Below are positions 9,531-18,074 of a stretch of DNA of 64,000 nucleotides, in pieces (position 1 is the stretch's first letter; each line of letters begins with the position of its first letter). Location of the stretch: positions 1 through 64,000 of the forward strand of contig NZ_JARYTI010000021.1 in the NCBI RefSeq assembly GCF_029911635.1, written 5' to 3'. Both the position numbers and the translations under genes were made by a program. This DNA is from Sphingomonas sp. AR_OL41. GTDB taxonomy: Bacteria > Pseudomonadota > Alphaproteobacteria > Sphingomonadales > Sphingomonadaceae. The notes beneath the pieces are model-generated. The model had not been told where the DNA came from and ran no database searches. It saw only the letters and a program-made list of their open reading frames with translations.

Positions 9531-11318
9531 ATGCCCGACCCCGCCAGCGACGATGCACCGATCGCCAACCCGACCTGGTATGGCAACATCAGCGGCTTTT
9601 TCGACGATGGCGAAATCCAGTGCATGGCGGCGCAGGGCATCGACCTCGCCAGCTATGACGGGGTGCGCAAGCACGCCACCGACATTTACGAACAGACCCG
9701 CGTCGGCAACATGCCGATGGGGGGCACGCCGTGGACGGCGGGCCGGGTGCGGACCTTTCTCAACTGGATTGCCACCGGCTTTCCGATCGGCGTCGCACCG
9801 CCCCCGCCACCGACGCCGGTCCCTACGCCGACACCCGTGCCCGATCCGATCGTCGCCCACCCGACCTACAGTGCCGACATCAGCCATTTCTTCCGCCCGC
9901 AGGACGTGGCCTGCATGAGCGGCTTCGGCGTCGATCTCGCTGCCTATGCCGGGGTCAAGGCGATGGCCGCGCAGATCTACGCCCGCACCAAGAGCGGCAA
10001 CATGCCGCAGGGCGGGCCGCCGTGGAGCGCCAACCGCGTACAGACCTTCGCCAACTGGATCGCCGACGATTACCCGCTCGGCGCGGCGGCGCCGCAGGCG
10101 ATGACGGAGGAGATGCTCACCGCCGCCGCCGCACCCGGCGTCCGCCTGCGCAAGAACGTCAACGCGCTCAGCCCGGCCGAGATCGAGCTGCTCAAGACGG
10201 CGTTTCGCGGCATCATGGCGCTCGACCCGACCACCCCGCAAAGCCCGCTCGACCCCAACAGCTATTTCGTGCTGGCGGCGCTGCACGGCGTGCCCAACGC
10301 CTACTGCATGCACCATGTCGACGGCTATAATCCGTGGCACCGCGTCTATATGAAGGCGTTCGAGGACGCGCTGCGCTCGGTCCCGGGCTGCGCCGAGGTG
10401 ACGCTGCCTTATTGGGACATCACCGAGCCCGTCCCCGCCTTGCTCTACGAGCCGCCGTTCGACAGCTACACGCTGCCGATCGAGATCGCCGCCGCGAGCA
10501 ACAGCTATCCGCAAGGCTATCAGACGCAGCGTTTCGACGCGGCGACGATCCGCACCAATTTGCTGAAGCTGCCGAGCGTCCCGTCGGACATCGCCGATGC
10601 ACTGCCCGCCGAGAAATGGGGCGCTTACAAGAATGGCGGGGGTTTCCAGCAATATATCATCGAGGGCCATGACGACGGCCACAATTCCTGCGGCCCGACC
10701 ATGGCCAATCAGGATGTCGCCGCCTACGATCCGATCTTCTGGTTCTTCCACTGCAACTGGGACCGGCTGTGGCAAAGCTGGCAGGTGCTGGCCGGCGCGA
10801 CCACTGTTCCCGGCTTCGTCGCCACGCTCGACGGCAATACCGACTGGCTGCCACTCGCGCTCGATCCCTATCCGACGCCCGGTAGCGATACGATCGTGTG
10901 GCCCGACATTGCCTATGACGCGCTCGCCGGCGGCGATGTCGTCGCGATGGAAAGCAAGGCCGGCAGCACCGACGCCGCCATGGCGTTCACCGTCGAGCCG
11001 TCGCGCGTGTCGCTGCGCGTCAAGGATATCGACCGGATGAACATTCCCGGCACCTTCGTGGTGAACCTGCTCGCCGATGGCGAACCGATCGCGCGCCGCG
11101 CCTTCTTCCAGCCGACCGTGCCGCGCGGGTGCGCCACCTGCCGCAAACAGGCGCTGATCAGCCTCGACTTCCGGCTCGATCAATCGCTGATCCTCGGCCG
11201 CAAGCTGTCGATCGCGATCGAGGTGCCGTCGCTGGGCGAGGGCGCGGCGGGTAATTTCCCGCTCGCCGAAGCGGGCAACCCGACGATCAATGTGCGGATG
11301 CTGCTGTCGCCCGAATAG
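9531..11318 (+). CDS. Tyrosinase-family copper oxidase with two N-terminal repeat domains
   Basis: A 595-residue type-3 copper protein. The six copper histidines are visible: CuA in LHGVPNAYCMHHVDGYNPWH (about 248-267), and CuB as GHDDGH (about 377-382) plus FFHCNWDRLW (about 405). Such enzymes hydroxylate phenols or oxidise catechols to quinones. The C-terminal part (about 480-595) resembles the beta-domain of plant-type polyphenol oxidases and has a CATC pair. The N-terminus has two similar units of about 75 residues (13-88 and 106-183), each ending in NMPxGGxPW...RVxTFxNWI, joined by a proline-rich linker. No signal peptide is seen. GGAGAAG precedes the ATG. The gene is monocistronic. Confidence 0.88.
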   Translation: MPDPASDDAPIANPTWYGNISGFFDDGEIQCMAAQGIDLASYDGVRKHATDIYEQTRVGNMPMGGTPWTAGRVRTFLNWIATGFPIGVAPPPPPTPVPTPTPVPDPIVAHPTYSADISHFFRPQDVACMSGFGVDLAAYAGVKAMAAQIYARTKSGNMPQGGPPWSANRVQTFANWIADDYPLGAAAPQAMTEEMLTAAAAPGVRLRKNVNALSPAEIELLKTAFRGIMALDPTTPQSPLDPNSYFVLAALHGVPNAYCMHHVDGYNPWHRVYMKAFEDALRSVPGCAEVTLPYWDITEPVPALLYEPPFDSYTLPIEIAAASNSYPQGYQTQRFDAATIRTNLLKLPSVPSDIADALPAEKWGAYKNGGGFQQYIIEGHDDGHNSCGPTMANQDVAAYDPIFWFFHCNWDRLWQSWQVLAGATTVPGFVATLDGNTDWLPLALDPYPTPGSDTIVWPDIAYDALAGGDVVAMESKAGSTDAAMAFTVEPSRVSLRVKDIDRMNIPGTFVVNLLADGEPIARRAFFQPTVPRGCATCRKQALISLDFRLDQSLILGRKLSIAIEVPSLGEGAAGNFPLAEAGNPTINVRMLLSPE

Positions 11319-11348
11319 GGGATCGGGGCACGGGAGCGCAGCGTGTCA

Positions 11349-11359
11349 CCCCCCCCCCC
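11349..11359. repeat. Run of 11 cytosines
   Basis: Eleven consecutive C bases lie about 30 bases after the tyrosinase stop codon, in the gap before the convergent VOC gene. Tracts of this length are prone to slippage, but no promoter or frame depends on it visibly. Confidence 0.8.
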
Positions 11360-11383
11360 ACGGCGATCGCGTGCCTCGCAAAC

Positions 11384-11423
11384 TTATCCCGCATTTTCGA
11401 ATAATGCGTCTGTCGCGGGATAA
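11384..11423. promoter_or_regulatory. Palindrome related to the 8001-8039 site (site 2)
   Basis: TTATCCCGC at 11384-11392 is exactly mirrored by GCGGGATAA at 11415-11423. The left 14 bases (TTATCCCgCATTTT) match site 1 except for one base, and total length is 40 against 39. It lies between the convergent tyrosinase and VOC genes. There is no T-run, so a terminator role is not obvious; it may be a repeat or a binding site. Confidence 0.55.
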
Positions 11424-11444
11424 GGGCGGGGCGGCCCCACCGCG

Positions 11445-11861
11445 TCAAATCCACCCGGGCGCGTAAACCAGTTCCAGCTTCATCCCGTCCGGGTCCTCGA
11501 AGAACACCGCATAATAATCGCCCGAATATTGCGGATAATGCGCCGGGGCGTCGAGCACCGTGATGCCCTGGGCGACCAGCAGCGCATGCAGCGCGTCGAC
11601 ATCCGCCCGGCTTTCCGCGCGCCACGCCAGATGATGCAGGCCGGGCGCATAACGTTCGTGCCGCTGGCCGGCATGCGCCGCGTCGCATTGCCGCAGGCCG
11701 AGCGAGGCACCATGCCCGTCCGGCCCGAGATCCCATTCGCAACCCTGCGCATCGTCGCGCACCTGGCGATAGCCGAGGAACGTCAGCACCGGGCCATAGA
11801 CCGCCCTGGCCGCCGCCAGATCACTGACATTCAGGTCGATATGATGAAATCCGCCCCGCAT
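11445..11861 (-). CDS. VOC (glyoxalase/bleomycin-resistance) family protein
   Basis: A 138-residue single VOC domain with paired beta-alpha-beta-beta-beta modules. The opening FHHIDLNVSDLAAARAVYGPVL and the central GLHHLAWRAESRADVDALHALL are typical, as is the closing FFEDPDGMKLELVY carrying the last metal-ligand glutamate. His in HHIDLNV and HHLAW are likely metal ligands. Substrate is unknown; the family includes dioxygenases, lyases and resistance proteins. The frame is open far upstream, but the start at 11861 (MRGGFHHID) matches the family and follows GGCGAGG. The gene is isolated and convergent with the tyrosinase gene. Confidence 0.8.
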   Translation of the reverse strand: MRGGFHHIDLNVSDLAAARAVYGPVLTFLGYRQVRDDAQGCEWDLGPDGHGASLGLRQCDAAHAGQRHERYAPGLHHLAWRAESRADVDALHALLVAQGITVLDAPAHYPQYSGDYYAVFFEDPDGMKLELVYAPGWI

Positions 11862-12051
11862 CGCGACCTCGCCTGTTGCCGCCACGAAAGTGGCGAGCGC
11901 GACGCGCTGATTCAATTGCCCGCGCATTGGCGCCATTACGACGCGCGGCGCACCGCCCGCCTGTTTCGCATCGTCGATCGCTTCGCCCCGGTTGCGAGGC
12001 TCCCATGACACCGCCCGCAGCGCGCGGCGGCAAGCGCGGCTCGCCGCCCGC

Positions 12052-12426
12052 TCAGCGACAGAGCAGACGCCGCAACTTGTCCGCCGACTTGCCCGGCAGG
12101 ATCGGCGCATCGCGCCACAGCGCCGCGGGCGGCAATTCGGTGCGGCGCCCTTGCGCGTCGGTCGAGACCGTCCTGGTTTCGGTAAAGGTCACCGTCCGGC
12201 AATTGAGCTCGATCGACGACAGCGTCACGCTCTTCGCCGGCTTGCCAAGAATACGGATCGTCACCGCCACCTTCTCGTCCGACGAGACCACGCCCGGCTT
12301 GTCGTAATAATAATCATAGGTCTGCCCGCCCGAACTGACGGTCTGGAACAACTGCCAGCGCGCGGCGGCGGCGGGTGGCTGGGGTGGTGCCGCCACGAGC
12401 AGCAGGGCGATGAGAGCGGGGATCAT
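12052..12426 (-). CDS. Secreted protein resembling the surface-adhesin E family
   Basis: A 124-residue protein with a clear signal peptide (MIPALIALLLVAAPPQPPAAA). The mature part is a small beta-rich domain: W-x-L-F at its start, a central IELNCRTVTFTETRTV, then AALWRDAPILPGKSADKLRRLLC. The two cysteines (NC and LC) could form a disulfide. This spacing resembles the surface-adhesin protein E family (DUF of the Haemophilus protein E type), known mostly as exported proteins of unclear function. Start 12426 is fixed by the signal peptide; the longer open frame upstream lacks features. It is divergent from the next secreted protein gene. Confidence 0.6.
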   Translation of the reverse strand: MIPALIALLLVAAPPQPPAAAARWQLFQTVSSGGQTYDYYYDKPGVVSSDEKVAVTIRILGKPAKSVTLSSIELNCRTVTFTETRTVSTDAQGRRTELPPAALWRDAPILPGKSADKLRRLLCR

Positions 12427-12637
12427 CGGCCTATGCTTGCAGAAAAGCGGCGGGGCGGCAACGCGGTCGCCGCGCCGTTCGGGCTTATCGGCGCCGCGCT
12501 CGCGATTTCCTCCCCATCGCCCCGGCTGCGGGAAGGCAATCCGCCGCAATCCACGCCGTGCAATTCTTCGCGAATTACTTGCACCGGCATCGAAACGGCG
12601 TGATACCGGCAAGAGAATGAGCAGGCTGGGGGCGGTC

Positions 12638-13546
12638 ATGACCTTGCGCATATTCTTGCTGACATCATCGACGGCGCTGTTTGTCGGATTCCCGACCATG
12701 GCGCGCGCCGCGTGCCTCACCGATCAGGAGATCGAGGCGCGGATCGGCGATCAGGTGCGATCGGGCACCTTCGCGCTCAACACCGCGTCGCTCACCGGTC
12801 GCCCGTTATGCTCGGGCCTCACCCTCGCGCAACGCATCCAGCAGATGCACGATGCCGCCTTTCCGCAGGAACAGGCGCAACGCGACCAACTCGCCGCGCA
12901 GGCGCGCGACCGCGACGTTCTGGCGCAGCAAGCGGCGGCGCGGGAGCGCGCGGCCGCCGCTGCCCAGTCGGTCGTCCCCGCTATGGCCCGGCCTGCAGGC
13001 GGGCGTGGATCCGATACCGCGCCGCGCGCCCAGCCGGCGATGCGGCCGCTCGTCGTGACGACCGCCGCGCTCGGCATCTCGCTCGACACGCTGCTCGATC
13101 GCGTGGTCCACGCCGATTCGTCGTCGTGGATGAGCAACCGCTACATCGCCGGTTCGATGCACAATGCGCGCTACATCAGCACCAACAAGGCGCACACATC
13201 CTACCTCGCTTATGGCGAATATTCGTTCCAGGGGTTCGGCGGCGGCAGCGGCTGGGTCAAGGTGCGGGTCACCGGCGGCAATCTCGATTGCCTGGAATTC
13301 TGGGATCAGGCCGGGACGTGCCGGCCGCTCTATCGCTCGCTGTCGCAACAGATGCTGGTCGCCGGTGCCGTCGGGATGATGAGCGACGGCGGCGGCGCGT
13401 CTTCATCGTCACGCAACCGCATCGATGATCCACTGGACGACCAGCGGCGCAACCAGAATTCGCCGCCACCACCACCGCCTCCACCGCCCGTCACGCCGAT
13501 CGGCGGCGACCGCGGGCTCTACGGCAGCGATCATAGCTGCTGCTGA
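12638..13546 (+). CDS. Exported protein of unknown function with polyproline tail
   Basis: About 302 residues; I do not recognise a family. It begins with a signal peptide (MTLRIFLLTSSTALFVGFPTMARA). Then come a short helical segment with a C-x(n)-C pair (ACLTDQEIEARIGD...PLCSGLT), a Gln/Ala-rich coiled region (about 70-110), and a globular part with a CLEFWD...CRPLYRSLS segment near 220-240. Near the end are nine consecutive prolines and a C-terminal SDHSCC. An in-frame ATG at 12617 would add seven residues before the signal peptide; 12638 was chosen because of the GGGGGCGG just before it. The paired cysteines suggest a disulfide-bonded envelope protein. Confidence 0.65.
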   Translation: MTLRIFLLTSSTALFVGFPTMARAACLTDQEIEARIGDQVRSGTFALNTASLTGRPLCSGLTLAQRIQQMHDAAFPQEQAQRDQLAAQARDRDVLAQQAAARERAAAAAQSVVPAMARPAGGRGSDTAPRAQPAMRPLVVTTAALGISLDTLLDRVVHADSSSWMSNRYIAGSMHNARYISTNKAHTSYLAYGEYSFQGFGGGSGWVKVRVTGGNLDCLEFWDQAGTCRPLYRSLSQQMLVAGAVGMMSDGGGASSSSRNRIDDPLDDQRRNQNSPPPPPPPPPVTPIGGDRGLYGSDHSCC

Positions 13547-14287
13547 GGGGCGTTGCGGCTGGGGGCGATCACGGCTCGTTCGGCGCGTGCCCTTCGTCCC
13601 GCAGAATTCGCAGCGGATTGAGCGCTTCCTCGATCGACGCCCCCGCGCGCGACGCCAGGGCAGGCCGCGTGAAATCTGAGCCGCGAAGCGCATAGCGGCA
13701 AAGTATTCCCGGCTTCCCCGGCGGAGGCCGGGGTCCAGTTGGAGAACGCTGCGACGGGCGTTGCCGCTCATCGTACCCGCTATACCGACTGGACCCCGGC
13801 CTTCGCCGGGGAAGTGGGAAGAAATGCGACGACATGGCTCAGATTTTCTGGGGGTTGCCCGAGCAACACCACACCCCGGGCACGCTGGCGCACGCCCCAC
13901 GTCCGCCTTGATTCACCCCGCGGGCGACATCGCGCACGATGCTCCGGCCACCGCGCCGCGCCGCCACGATGTTGGATCCGGGCGCACGGTGGCGAACGAA
14001 GACTGTAGATGTCGCACAGTAATTCGTCAGGCTATTCGCATAATGCCCACCGAACAGCACCTGTCATCGTGCCGGCTCGCTTCCCGGGCACGACCGAACA
14101 GTTGCCGCAGCAGGATAGAAATAAAGTTGGAGTCGCGCCCCTGTTCGTTCCGCCATCTTCGCGCCGGCGGTTCCAATGCCCCACGCAAACCGACCCCCGT
14201 ATACTCGCAAAATACCTCTTTTACTTGTGGGCCTCCGACACCACGACTTGCGCGATACTTGCCACGTCCGCCCTTCCCGTCCTGACT
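13547..14287. other. Long intergenic region with a REP pair, no supported gene
   Basis: None of the open frames in these 741 bases looks like a protein. The only clear feature is the inverted REP pair at 13711-13816, listed separately. The rest has mixed composition, AT-richer toward 14000-14290. This marks the downstream edge of the glucan locus, whose last gene ends at 14288. No intrinsic terminator with a T-run was recognised. Confidence 0.6.
13711..13816. repeat. Inverted REP pair (BIME-like)
   Basis: Two copies of a sphingomonad-type REP face each other. The left one (13713-13742) reads CTTCCCCGGCGGAGGCCGG then GGTCCAGTTGG; the right (13785-13814) is its near-exact reverse complement. 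Each unit is itself a GC hairpin (CCCCGGC/GCCGGGG). Confidence 0.75.
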
Positions 14288-15652
14288 TTACTGCGACAGC
14301 AAACGGAAGCTCCACGGCGCCAGCGTCATCGTCGCGCCCTCGGCCAGCGTCACGGCGCCGCCATCGCGCTCGTCATGCCAGGCGCCGGCAATCGGGCCGT
14401 CGGTGAAGCTCACCTTCTGCGGCTCGCCCGAGAAGTTGAACACTGCGAACACCCGGTCGCTCCCCTTCGCGCGCACGAACGACAGCACCTTTTCCGGATG
14501 ATCGTTGACGACGCGGATCATCGGCGCGCCCCAGGGCGCATTGTCGAGCGCGGGGTGGCTTTTGCGGAACGCGATCAGCCGGCGGTACAAGGCGGCATTG
14601 GGGTGGTCGCGCCAGACGATCGGGTCGCGCTCGAAAAATTCCAGCCGCTTGGGGTTGCCCGCTTCCTGGCCGTTATAGATCAGCGGCAGGCCGTCGCTGA
14701 CGAAGCTCAGCGCGGTCGCCGCGGCGAAGCTCTTGCCGAACAGCTCCTCGTCGCTGCCGTCCCAGCTGTTCTTGTCATGGTTGGTGGTGAACAGCATGCG
14801 CATCGCGCCGCGCGGCCAGGCGCCGTCGTTCCAGCTGTAATAGCCGAACAGCCCGGAGGCATCGCCCTTGCCCGTGCCGATCGCGTGCATCGCGTCCCAC
14901 CAGTCCCAGGCATAGGTCGCATCGAAGGCGCGCGCATGATAATCGGGCCAGTTCCACTCGGCGAGCATGAACACGGGTTTGATCGCCGACAGCTCGGCCC
15001 GCGCATTGTTCCAGAAATCCATCGGCACCATGCCGGCTACGTCGCAGCGAAAGCCGTCGAACCCGACGTCGCGCACCCAATATTTCATCGCCGCGGTCAT
15101 ATATTGGCGCAGGCCGGGCTCGTCGTAATTGAGGTCGATGATGTCCGACCAGTCGAACCACGGCGTCGGGCGGAAACGCCCCTTCCAGTCATGCTCGTAC
15201 CAGTCGGGATGCGCGCTCACGAGCTTGTTGTCCCACGCCGTATGGTTGGCGACCCAGTCGAGAATGACGTGCAGGCCGAGCTTGTGCGCGGTGGCGATGA
15301 ACGCCTTGAGATCGGCCACATTGCCGAACTCCGGGTTCACGCCATAATGGTCGCGCACCGCATAGGGGCTGCCCAGCGTCCCCTTGCGGTTCTTCACCCC
15401 GATCGGGTTGACCGGCATCAGCCAGATGACGTCGACGCCGAGTGCCTTCAATCGCGGCAGCTGCTTCTCGGCGGCACGGAAGGTACCCTCCGGCGTGAAC
15501 TGGCGGGTGTTGAGCTGGTAGAGCACCGCCTGCCGGCTCCAGGCCGGGTGCTGGATCTTCACATAGGGCTGCGGCGTGTAGCGCGCCGGAATCGGCGCGG
15601 CGCTTGCCGGCAGTGCGAAAGCGGCGATCAGCAGGGCAATGATCCAGCGCAT
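14288..15652 (-). CDS. Exported GH13 alpha-amylase family enzyme
   Basis: A 454-residue glycoside hydrolase of family 13 acting on alpha-glucan linkages. A signal peptide (MRWIIALLIAAFALPASA) sends it to the periplasm or beyond. The catalytic residues are visible: nucleophile Asp in GFRCDVAG (about 200-207), acid/base Glu in MLAEWNWP (about 229), and transition-state Asp in TTNHDKNSW (about 290). The DWVANHT block near residue 135 is conserved region I. It is the last gene of the run of minus-strand glucan genes, 11 bases after the upstream halogenase stop, so almost certainly in the same operon. Exact specificity (amylase, oligo-1,6-glucosidase or transferase) is open. Confidence 0.88.
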   Translation of the reverse strand: MRWIIALLIAAFALPASAAPIPARYTPQPYVKIQHPAWSRQAVLYQLNTRQFTPEGTFRAAEKQLPRLKALGVDVIWLMPVNPIGVKNRKGTLGSPYAVRDHYGVNPEFGNVADLKAFIATAHKLGLHVILDWVANHTAWDNKLVSAHPDWYEHDWKGRFRPTPWFDWSDIIDLNYDEPGLRQYMTAAMKYWVRDVGFDGFRCDVAGMVPMDFWNNARAELSAIKPVFMLAEWNWPDYHARAFDATYAWDWWDAMHAIGTGKGDASGLFGYYSWNDGAWPRGAMRMLFTTNHDKNSWDGSDEELFGKSFAAATALSFVSDGLPLIYNGQEAGNPKRLEFFERDPIVWRDHPNAALYRRLIAFRKSHPALDNAPWGAPMIRVVNDHPEKVLSFVRAKGSDRVFAVFNFSGEPQKVSFTDGPIAGAWHDERDGGAVTLAEGATMTLAPWSFRLLSQ

Positions 15653-15663
15653 CGGCGGGTCCT

Positions 15664-17160
15664 TCAGTTCAGCTCAGCCAGCACGGCCTTGTGGTCGCGG
15701 AAATTGAGCGCGGCGCGGCGCAGCAGTTCGTCGATCGCCGCCATGTCGTGGCGGAGCGCAGCGGGTTCGGGCGCATGAAGCCGCGCGTCGTCGGGGAATT
15801 GGCCATAGCCGGCCAGCAGGCACTGCCACGAGGTCGCGGGATAATAGCCGGCGATGCCCTGGTCGGCGATCTCGCGCTCCAAATCCTGCCCGGTGAACCA
15901 GCAGGTGATGATCGCCTTGAGCGAATCCGAAAGCCGGTCGTTCGCCGCATTGTCGCGCCAATAGGCCGTGTCGCTGCGCCGGTTCATGCGGTAATGGCAG
16001 ACGATATAGTCGCGGATGCCGTCATAACGCGCGGCGATGCGCTGGTTGAAGGCGTCACGATTGGCCGGGGTGAAGCCGCCGGCCTCCCACGCCGCGATGA
16101 AGCCCTCGACCGTCGCCTGGACGATATGCAGCGCTGTCGCCTCGAGCGGCTCGATGAAACCCTGTGCCAGCCCGATCGCCAGGCTGTTGCCCGACCATGT
16201 CGCCTCGACCCGCCCGACCTTCATGCTGAGATGCCGCGCCGCCACCTCCTCGCCGAGCCCGAGATGCGCCCGCAGCTCCGCCTCGGCCTCCTCGGGCGTG
16301 GTGTAGCGCGAGCCATAGACATAACCGTTGCCGGTGCGGCTGGTCAGCGGGATATCCCAGGCCCAGCCATGCTTCAGCGCGGTGGACCGGGTCGCGCTGG
16401 CGGTGCCGCTCGGATCGGCCGGCGTCGGCATCACCACCGCGCGGTCGTTGAACAGATTGTCGGCGAAGGAACGGAACGGCACGCCGAGCGCGGCCTGGTG
16501 GATCACCGACCGAAAGCCGCTCGAATCGACGAAAAGGTCGGCGCCAATCGCCTCGCCATCCTCGGCGACGAGCTGCGTGACCTGCCCATTGTCGACCGCC
16601 ACCTCGACGATACGCCGTTGGAGATGCGTGACGCCGCGCGCCATGGCATGGTCGCGCAGGAACGCGCCGACGAGATGCGCGTCGAAATGATAGCCATAGC
16701 TCGGTTCGAGCGGGAAGCTCTCCGCCGCGATCGGCGCGAGGCGCTGCGCGGCGAGCCGTGGCGGGAGGAAGAACCGATCGGGGTGCGCCCACACATCATT
16801 GCCGAAGCGCCGCGCCTGGCCGTTGAAGAAAAAGGCCGGCGCGCTGTGCAGGTCGAGCGGGCTCGGAAAGGGGTGAAAATAACTTTCATGGCCGGGCCGA
16901 TCCGACCAGCCATGGAAGGAGATGCCGTTCTTGTAGGTCGCGTTGCACGCCGGCATCCATTCGGCCTCGGTAATGCCGAGCGTGTCGAAGAACGCCTTCA
17001 ATTGCGGGGTCGAGCCCTCGCCGACGCCGATGATGCCGATCTCGGGGCTCTCGATCACCGTCACCTGCGCGGTGCCGGGCCAGCGCTGCGCGAAGAGATT
17101 GGCCGCCATCCAGCCGGCGGTGCCGCCGCCGAGGATGACGATGCGGCCGGGCGCGCTCAC
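15664..17160 (-). CDS. Flavin-dependent halogenase (tryptophan halogenase family), copy 1
   Basis: A 498-residue protein of the flavin-dependent halogenase family, which uses FADH2, oxygen and halide to halogenate aromatic substrates. The FAD site GGGTAGWMAA is at residues 11-20, followed by GVGEGSTP. The catalytic lysine is in CNATYKNGISF (about residue 79); the signature WxWxIP reads GWAWDIPL, and EPLEATALH supplies the conserved Glu. It therefore looks active. Its start overlaps the esterase stop by four bases. Family members next to TonB receptors in related bacteria have mostly unknown substrates, and many act on indoles in vitro. Why it belongs to a glucan locus is unknown. Confidence 0.87.
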   Translation of the reverse strand: MSAPGRIVILGGGTAGWMAANLFAQRWPGTAQVTVIESPEIGIIGVGEGSTPQLKAFFDTLGITEAEWMPACNATYKNGISFHGWSDRPGHESYFHPFPSPLDLHSAPAFFFNGQARRFGNDVWAHPDRFFLPPRLAAQRLAPIAAESFPLEPSYGYHFDAHLVGAFLRDHAMARGVTHLQRRIVEVAVDNGQVTQLVAEDGEAIGADLFVDSSGFRSVIHQAALGVPFRSFADNLFNDRAVVMPTPADPSGTASATRSTALKHGWAWDIPLTSRTGNGYVYGSRYTTPEEAEAELRAHLGLGEEVAARHLSMKVGRVEATWSGNSLAIGLAQGFIEPLEATALHIVQATVEGFIAAWEAGGFTPANRDAFNQRIAARYDGIRDYIVCHYRMNRRSDTAYWRDNAANDRLSDSLKAIITCWFTGQDLEREIADQGIAGYYPATSWQCLLAGYGQFPDDARLHAPEPAALRHDMAAIDELLRRAALNFRDHKAVLAELN

Positions 17161-18074
17161 CGCAGCAGCCAGCCGAAAATGTCGTCGAGCCGCGCCGCCC
17201 AGGCATTTTCTTCATGCGCCGCGCCGGCATAGCTGTGGCTGGCGAAGTCGCGTCCCTCGCGCCAGCCGAGCGCGGTCAGGTCGGCGTCGATCGCGCGCTG
17301 ATAGGGTTCATAGGCGGCATCGAGCGTTGCGGTGCCATGGTCCATCCACAGCCGGCGCCCGTCCGGCTTGCCGAGCTTGTGCGCCAGATAATCGTGCCAC
17401 AGCGCGGTAACCTCGGCGTTGAACGGCCCGACATCCGACGGATCGGCGAGCGGCCAATGCGTCGAGACGCACGCCGCGCGGCCGAAGACGCGCGGATATT
17501 GCACAAAGGCATAGCAGGAAATCAGCCCGCCCATGCTCGACCCGATGATCGTCGTGTGCGCCGGGTCGGGCCGCGTGCGATAGTCGCGGTCGATCATCGG
17601 CTTGAGATCGGTCACGATGAAACGGAGATAGGCGTCGCCGGTGATCGGCCCTTTGGCGAGCCGGTCGAACCCGGCGCGCAATGTCGGCGAGGCCGGTCCG
17701 TAGAGGAATTGCGGGAAATATTGCCGGTAGCGCGCGGTGCCGGGCTGATCGATGCCGACGATGATGAACGGCGCGACCTTGCCGGCGCGGATCAGCCGCA
17801 ACGCCGCCTTGTCCGCCGCCCATACCTTGTTGAAGTTGGAGCGCGCCGGGAAGAACAGATTCTGCCCGTCATGCATATAGACCACGCCGTAGCGCCGCCG
17901 CGACGCGTCGTAGCCGGGCGGCAGCCATACCACGACATGCGGCGCGGCGATCTCAGGCTGGGTCGAGGGCGCGGCCGCGATCTCGACGAAGCGGCCGCCG
18001 TCCTGCATCGGCTGCGTCGCGGCCGGCGCTGCAACGAGCAGCGCGAGCAGCAGCGCGGCGATGCGGCGGATCAC
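17157..18074 (-). CDS. Exported esterase D-type alpha/beta hydrolase
   Basis: A 305-residue putative esterase. A signal peptide (MIRRIAALLLALLVAAPAATQ) predicts export. The nucleophile elbow is GSSMGG (near 164), and a late histidine in FASHSYAGAAHEENAW completes the triad with an aspartate between. The YMHDGQNLF block near residue 65 is typical of the esterase D/trehalose-mycolyltransferase-like family, which includes siderophore and sugar-ester esterases. Its ATG overlaps the GH97 stop and its stop overlaps the halogenase start, so it is tightly coupled. In this operon a role removing acyl groups from oligosaccharides is possible but inferred. Confidence 0.82.
   Translation of the reverse strand: MIRRIAALLLALLVAAPAATQPMQDGGRFVEIAAAPSTQPEIAAPHVVVWLPPGYDASRRRYGVVYMHDGQNLFFPARSNFNKVWAADKAALRLIRAGKVAPFIIVGIDQPGTARYRQYFPQFLYGPASPTLRAGFDRLAKGPITGDAYLRFIVTDLKPMIDRDYRTRPDPAHTTIIGSSMGGLISCYAFVQYPRVFGRAACVSTHWPLADPSDVGPFNAEVTALWHDYLAHKLGKPDGRRLWMDHGTATLDAAYEPYQRAIDADLTALGWREGRDFASHSYAGAAHEENAWAARLDDIFGWLLR

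Noticed and set aside
13569-13835. Minus-strand frame ending EEALNPLRILRDEGHAPNEP
   Set aside because: Its upstream half is REP sequence and no start or family could be supported.
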